DNA from: Dawidia soli
Lineage (GTDB): Bacteria > Bacteroidota > Bacteroidia > Cytophagales > Cyclobacteriaceae
Direction: 5' to 3'
Assembly: GCF_018598185.1 (NCBI RefSeq)
Contig: NZ_JAHESC010000016.1
Location: 1-64,000 of the forward strand
Length of the DNA stretch: 64,000 nt
The notes beneath the pieces are model-generated. The model was not told the DNA's origin, ran no database searches, and saw only the letters and a list, made by a program, of their open reading frames with translations. Positions 60,194 to 64,000 of the stretch are shown one piece after another; positions within the stretch are counted from its first letter, which is position 1, and the number at the start of each line of letters is the position of its first letter. The translations under genes were made by a program, and so were the position numbers.

Positions 60194-62596
60194 TTATTCC
60201 GAGCGCAGCGAGTTAACCGGGTTGGCCGTCGCTGCCCGGACCGATCGATATCCTACGGTGACCAATGCAATGAGCAACGTTATGCCGATCGATAGCATAA
60301 AGATGTCGGCACCAATATTAATCTTATAGGCATACTCACTCAGGAACTGGTTCATCACCACCCACGCCACCGGCGCCGCCAGCACAAAGCCGATGACGAT
60401 GAGCCGCACATATTCTTTTGAGAACATCAGCACGATGCTTTCCGCGGAAGCGCCCAGCACTTTGCGAATGCCGATCTCTTTCGTTTTCTGGTTGGCCATA
60501 AACGTAGCCAGACCGAAGAGGCCGAGGCAGCCGATGAAGATGGCCATGGACGTAAAGATGGAAAGCATGACCGACATCTTCTTTTCTTCTTCGTAGAACT
60601 CGCGGATGTCGTCGTCCAGGAACGTGTAGGAGAAGATCTGCTCGGGATAGGTGGCCTCCCACTTTGTTTTCATCGTTTCGATGATCTCCTGGCTGCGGGC
60701 CATGTCGATCTTTAATGCCAGGTCGTTGTATCCCCGCAAGCTGTTAAACAATACCGTGGCGCCCATGGGGTCGTGCAGGGACTGGGTATGAAAGTTCTGT
60801 ACTACGCCTACGACGGGAAAGGTTTTGCCCCAGATGCGAATGTCGGTACCGATCATGTCGGGCGGATTGCTGAAGCCGGCCAGCCTGGCCGTCTTTTCGT
60901 TGACGATATATCCCTGGGCGGTATCGAGGTCTTGTACATTCTGACCGGCCAGCAACGTGAGCTTATACAGGTCGATATAATTGTTATCGATCTGTTTGAT
61001 CTCCACTTCAAAGGGTTTGTCTGCGCCATCGATCTTCAGGTTAGTACCCTGTACGCTACCCGACGACGGCGGCGCACTTGCCAGGCTGACCAGGGTTACG
61101 CCTGGCACGCGGGCCATCTCGTCGCGCAAGGTGCGCATCTTGCTTATACGTTCGCCCTGCCGGGCGTCTTCCCGCTCGGGTATCGGCACGTTGATGATGG
61201 CATCTTGCACAAAGCCCAGGTCTTTCTTCTGGTAAAAGTCCATCTGGCGGATGATGATGATCGTGCCGATGATGAACAGCTGCGAGATGCAAAACTGTAC
61301 CACCACGAGCGTACGCCGCAGCGCATAGCTGGACGAGTTCTTGTTGCCTGCCAGGTTCTTGAGCGCAAAGGCGGGGTTATAGCCGGATACGACAAAGGCC
61401 GGATAAAGCCCAGAGCATAACGATACCACGACCGTCACTGTCAATAGGTATGCCCACAGTGAGCCCGCCATGAGATCCAGCGTGAGCGATACATCTAGGA
61501 AGATGTTGATATACCCCAGCGCAACCTGCGTGATGACGAGCGACAGGACGACCGCCACGATCGTTACCAGCGACGTCTCGCCCAGGAACTGACCGATCAG
61601 CTGCGAGCGAGTGCTGCCGAGTGATTTGCGTACACCTACTTCCTTCGAGCGTTTGATGGCTTCGGCGGTAGACAGGTTTATGAAGTTTATACAGGCTGTA
61701 ATGATCAGGATGATGCCGATCACGCCCAGGGTGGTGAGCGTGGCCCGCGAAACCGTAGACCGTGAGTATGTGCCAAAGCGTTTGTCGAAGTGCATGTCGG
61801 CCACGGGCTGTAAAAAGAACTGCGTCTTATCCGGGTCGTCTTTGCCCAGGTACTTCAGCGAGAAGTCGGGCAGACGCTTGTCGATGGCAGCGGCCTGCTG
61901 TTCGTCTTTCACCAGGATATAGCATTGTTGCTCGCTCCAGGTGTTGCCCCAGCCCGGCTCTTCGGTTTTTTTCTTAATGGTGCTATACGATAGAAATAAG
62001 TTGAAAGGGAAGTCCGTCGCGGTAGGGGCATCGGCTACCACCGCCGTGATCTTATAGGTTTCCTTGTTGAAGACGATCTCTTCGCCAATGACATCTTCAC
62101 GCCCGAAATATTTGCGCGCCCAGCCGGCGGTGATGACGGCTTCGTGGGGCTCGTCGAGGCCTTTGACCGGATCACCTTCCCGCACATGCCTGTCAAACGT
62201 GCGAAAGAAACCAGGCTCGGTAAACATGATGCCTTTTTCTTCCTGATATTTCTTAGGCTCGCCACTGGCCTGCGGGATGGTGACCATGTCATCCGCGCGA
62301 TTGGATATAAATACCACTTCCTGCACGTCGGGAAAATCGGTGCGGAAGGCGTCGGGCAATGCCGGCGGCACGCCCTGGCTATAGTCTTGTCCTTCGTTGC
62401 CCTGCGACTGGCTCACCACCCGGTAAATGCGATCGCGACGGGGCTGGTCGGCGTCGAAGCTGCTCATGTAGTTTACCATCAGGAACAGGATGAGGCCGCA
62501 GGTGATGCCCAGGGTCAACCCCGACAGGTTGATGACCGAGATGCCTGCCTGACGCAGCAGGTTCCGAAAGGCCGTTTTGAAATAATTTTTCAGCAT
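60194..62596 (-). CDS. FtsX/MacB-type ABC transporter permease (second copy)
   Basis: An 800-residue inner-membrane permease of the same double-length type as the one at 3213. It has an N-terminal helix (about 17-40) and a periplasmic MacB_PCD domain. Two FtsX blocks follow (about 285-400 and 675-795), each opened by KE(V/I)G(V/I)RK(S/V)LG. A helix near 425 precedes the second periplasmic domain. No ATPase subunit lies nearby. The last residues NPVNSLRSE are the typical end of the family. Substrate unknown. Confidence 0.92.
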   Translation of the reverse strand: MLKNYFKTAFRNLLRQAGISVINLSGLTLGITCGLILFLMVNYMSSFDADQPRRDRIYRVVSQSQGNEGQDYSQGVPPALPDAFRTDFPDVQEVVFISNRADDMVTIPQASGEPKKYQEEKGIMFTEPGFFRTFDRHVREGDPVKGLDEPHEAVITAGWARKYFGREDVIGEEIVFNKETYKITAVVADAPTATDFPFNLFLSYSTIKKKTEEPGWGNTWSEQQCYILVKDEQQAAAIDKRLPDFSLKYLGKDDPDKTQFFLQPVADMHFDKRFGTYSRSTVSRATLTTLGVIGIILIITACINFINLSTAEAIKRSKEVGVRKSLGSTRSQLIGQFLGETSLVTIVAVVLSLVITQVALGYINIFLDVSLTLDLMAGSLWAYLLTVTVVVSLCSGLYPAFVVSGYNPAFALKNLAGNKNSSSYALRRTLVVVQFCISQLFIIGTIIIIRQMDFYQKKDLGFVQDAIINVPIPEREDARQGERISKMRTLRDEMARVPGVTLVSLASAPPSSGSVQGTNLKIDGADKPFEVEIKQIDNNYIDLYKLTLLAGQNVQDLDTAQGYIVNEKTARLAGFSNPPDMIGTDIRIWGKTFPVVGVVQNFHTQSLHDPMGATVLFNSLRGYNDLALKIDMARSQEIIETMKTKWEATYPEQIFSYTFLDDDIREFYEEEKKMSVMLSIFTSMAIFIGCLGLFGLATFMANQKTKEIGIRKVLGASAESIVLMFSKEYVRLIVIGFVLAAPVAWVVMNQFLSEYAYKINIGADIFMLSIGITLLIALVTVGYRSVRAATANPVNSLRSE

Positions 62597-62815
62597 GGTA
62601 TGCGAAGTTATCCGACGGGGAGATTACCAAGATCGAGCCAGGCCGCGAAATCCGGAAAAAGTGCCTTAACGCGCGCTGGGTAGCCCTGGGCTTGTCCGAA
62701 CGTGCATCGGAACGTCCGGGAGCGGACGTGTGACTACCGCTTGCGAATCCGCCCTTCCACGGAACCGGCGGGCCGGCGGGCGTGTTTGAAAGACAGGATT
62801 TTGTACCTTTATGTT

Positions 62816-62995
62816 ATGATCCAAACGATTTTGATCCTGATTGTCTTTGCAGGCGCGGTAGCCTATCTGGGCCGCATGGTGTATCGTTCGTTTCGCACCA
62901 GGACATCGGGTGCCGGCTGTGCCTCGGGGTGTGGTAAATGCGGCGCGGTGGATTTTAACAAGATCGAACAGCAGCTGCGGCAAAAGGGCATCTGA
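62816..62995 (+). CDS. FeoB-associated Cys-rich membrane protein
   Basis: A 59-residue peptide: one membrane helix (ILILIVFAGAVAYLGRMVYR) followed by a Cys-rich tail GCASGCGKCGAVDF. This is the layout of the FeoB-associated Cys-rich family, which accompanies ferrous iron transport. No FeoB gene is in the window. ATG 62816 overlaps a short upstream ATG-TTA-TGA; the longer frame from 62702 is not protein-like. Confidence 0.8.
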   Translation: MIQTILILIVFAGAVAYLGRMVYRSFRTRTSGAGCASGCGKCGAVDFNKIEQQLRQKGI

Positions 62996-62997
62996 CA

Positions 62998-64000
62998 CTA
63001 CGCCCAGACCTTCGCTCCCTCCGTACAATTCTTACAGATCTCTATTTCGCTGCGCGACCGCATAAGCGCCGCGCGGAAGTCCTGGTAGGCCGGCCCTTGC
63101 CAGATCTCTTCAAAGCTTTGGTGGTTTAAATCGCCGAGCACGTGGTGCGCATCTTTGTCAAAGCAGCACGGCACGATCTTGCCGTCCCATGTAATGACAC
63201 AACTGTGCCACATCTTCCAGCAATGATTGTCGAGGTTGTTCTTGATGCCATAGGTGCCATCGGTCTTTTGGTAATAGCGCGCGTACTTGTCCTGCGTGGG
63301 TATGAGATCGGAGCCGTTTTCGTAGTCGTATATCTGCGCCGTCTTCAACAACACCTGGTCTACGCCTAATTCTTTGGCCAGCGCATAGACCTCGGGTATC
63401 TGATGTTCGTTGGGCTTTACCACCAGGAACTGAAAGATGACATGCGGTGCTTTTGCTTTCCGTTTTTTCTTCCACGCCAGTATATTACGCGTGCCTTCTA
63501 TCACCTTGTCGAGGTTACCGCCGACGCGATAGGATTGATAGGTGTCCTGCGTGGTGCCATCGATGGAGATGATCAGCCGGTCGAGGCCCGACTCGACGGT
63601 GAGCCTGGCGCGTTCTTCCGTCAGATAATGTGCGTTGGTGGACGTGGCGGTATAGATGCCTTTGCGCGATGCGTACTGCACCATGTCGAGAAAGTCGGGG
63701 TGCAGGTATGGCTCGCCTTGAAAATAAAACGTGAGGTAGCTCAGCGACGGGGCCAGCTGGTCGATGACGTTTTGAAACAAGGCTTTGCCGAGCATGCCGG
63801 TGGGTCGTGTAAAGGACCGAAGACCACTGGGACACTCGGGACAGCGCAGGTTGCACGACGTGGTGGGCTCGAACGAGATGCTGATGGGCAAGCCGGCCAT
63901 GACGGGCGTGCCGGTGCGGCGCGACCGTTGGTAGCTGGTGTATATCCGGGCAGCATTCCAGGCCCGCTTTGCGGTTGTTTTGGAAGCAAAATTCAGCCGG
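62998..64000 (-). CDS. Radical SAM/SPASM protein, 5' end outside the window
   Basis: The frame stays open to the right edge, so the true start is beyond 64000. The upstream part is protein-like (KRAWNAARIYTSYQRSRRTG) and the ATG at 63900 is internal. The radical SAM cluster motif CNLRCPEC (CxxxCxxC) lies in ISFEPTTSCNLRCPECPSG. It is followed by the TIM-barrel segments YLTFYFQGEPYLHP and RLIISIDGTTQDTYQSYR. The C-terminal SPASM region carries CWKMWHSC, VPCCFDKD and EICKNC. SPASM proteins modify peptides or act in cofactor or cell-envelope biosynthesis; the substrate is not evident. Confidence 0.92.
   Translation of the reverse strand, partial: RLNFASKTTAKRAWNAARIYTSYQRSRRTGTPVMAGLPISISFEPTTSCNLRCPECPSGLRSFTRPTGMLGKALFQNVIDQLAPSLSYLTFYFQGEPYLHPDFLDMVQYASRKGIYTATSTNAHYLTEERARLTVESGLDRLIISIDGTTQDTYQSYRVGGNLDKVIEGTRNILAWKKKRKAKAPHVIFQFLVVKPNEHQIPEVYALAKELGVDQVLLKTAQIYDYENGSDLIPTQDKYARYYQKTDGTYGIKNNLDNHCWKMWHSCVITWDGKIVPCCFDKDAHHVLGDLNHQSFEEIWQGPAYQDFRAALMRSRSEIEICKNCTEGAKVWA

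Overview
The window is about 64 kb of chromosome from a member of the Bacteroidota, most likely a Cytophagales-type soil or freshwater bacterium. The evidence is a SusC/SusD/SusE starch operon with a SusR-like TPR regulator, very long FtsX/MacB-type ABC permeases, a WG-repeat lipoprotein, a PAS histidine kinase, promoters of the TTG-N17-19-TAnnTTTG type and the absence of convincing Shine-Dalgarno sites. The flanking chromosome is moderately GC-rich. The species cannot be named from the sequence alone.

From 1 to 13 kb there are mixed single genes: a truncated HExxH protein, two DUF1772-like membrane proteins, two paralogous PAS-LuxR regulators, an FtsX-like permease, a CocE-type hydrolase, a di-heme cytochrome translationally coupled to a YceI protein, an alpha/beta hydrolase, an AraC regulator and a DUF4844-like protein. 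From 13.5 to 16 kb a conserved hypothetical gene converges with a secreted protein whose 3' end appears frameshifted.

From 16 to 26 kb lies a compact starch-utilisation locus on the minus strand: regulator, SusC, SusD, SusE and a GH13 amylase lipoprotein. The outer-membrane complex would bind and import maltooligosaccharides made by the surface amylase. From 26 to 37.6 kb are a VOC protein, a DUF899 protein, a GlxA-type regulator, a hybrid-looking PAS kinase with a stand-alone receiver, a beta-lactamase-fold protein that has lost its serine, the WG-repeat lipoprotein, an AAA/DUF4143 ATPase and tRNA-Lys. From 37.8 to 40.5 kb a TonB receptor sits behind a DtxR-like double operator.

From about 40.5 to 58.1 kb is an accessory island ending at tRNA-Val. 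It starts with a truncated mobile-element primase and holds several candidate conflict or defence modules: (1) an XRE regulator, a GHKL-type ATPase and a large phosphoribosyltransferase-like protein; (2) a beta-helix membrane protein and an Abi-alpha (DUF4393) protein; (3) a five-gene cluster of caspase-like protease, unknown partner, ComEC-like metallo-beta-lactamase, patatin phospholipase and a second ComEC-like metallo-beta-lactamase; (4) a retron-like reverse transcriptase with an XRE regulator, a small ORF and a decayed ATPase. Genes in module 1 and 2 are strongly AT-rich relative to the chromosome, and several gene remnants lie between modules.

From 58.1 kb to the end the ordinary chromosome resumes: an outer-membrane beta-barrel protein, a second FtsX-like permease, a FeoB-associated Cys-rich peptide and a radical SAM/SPASM protein that runs off the right edge.
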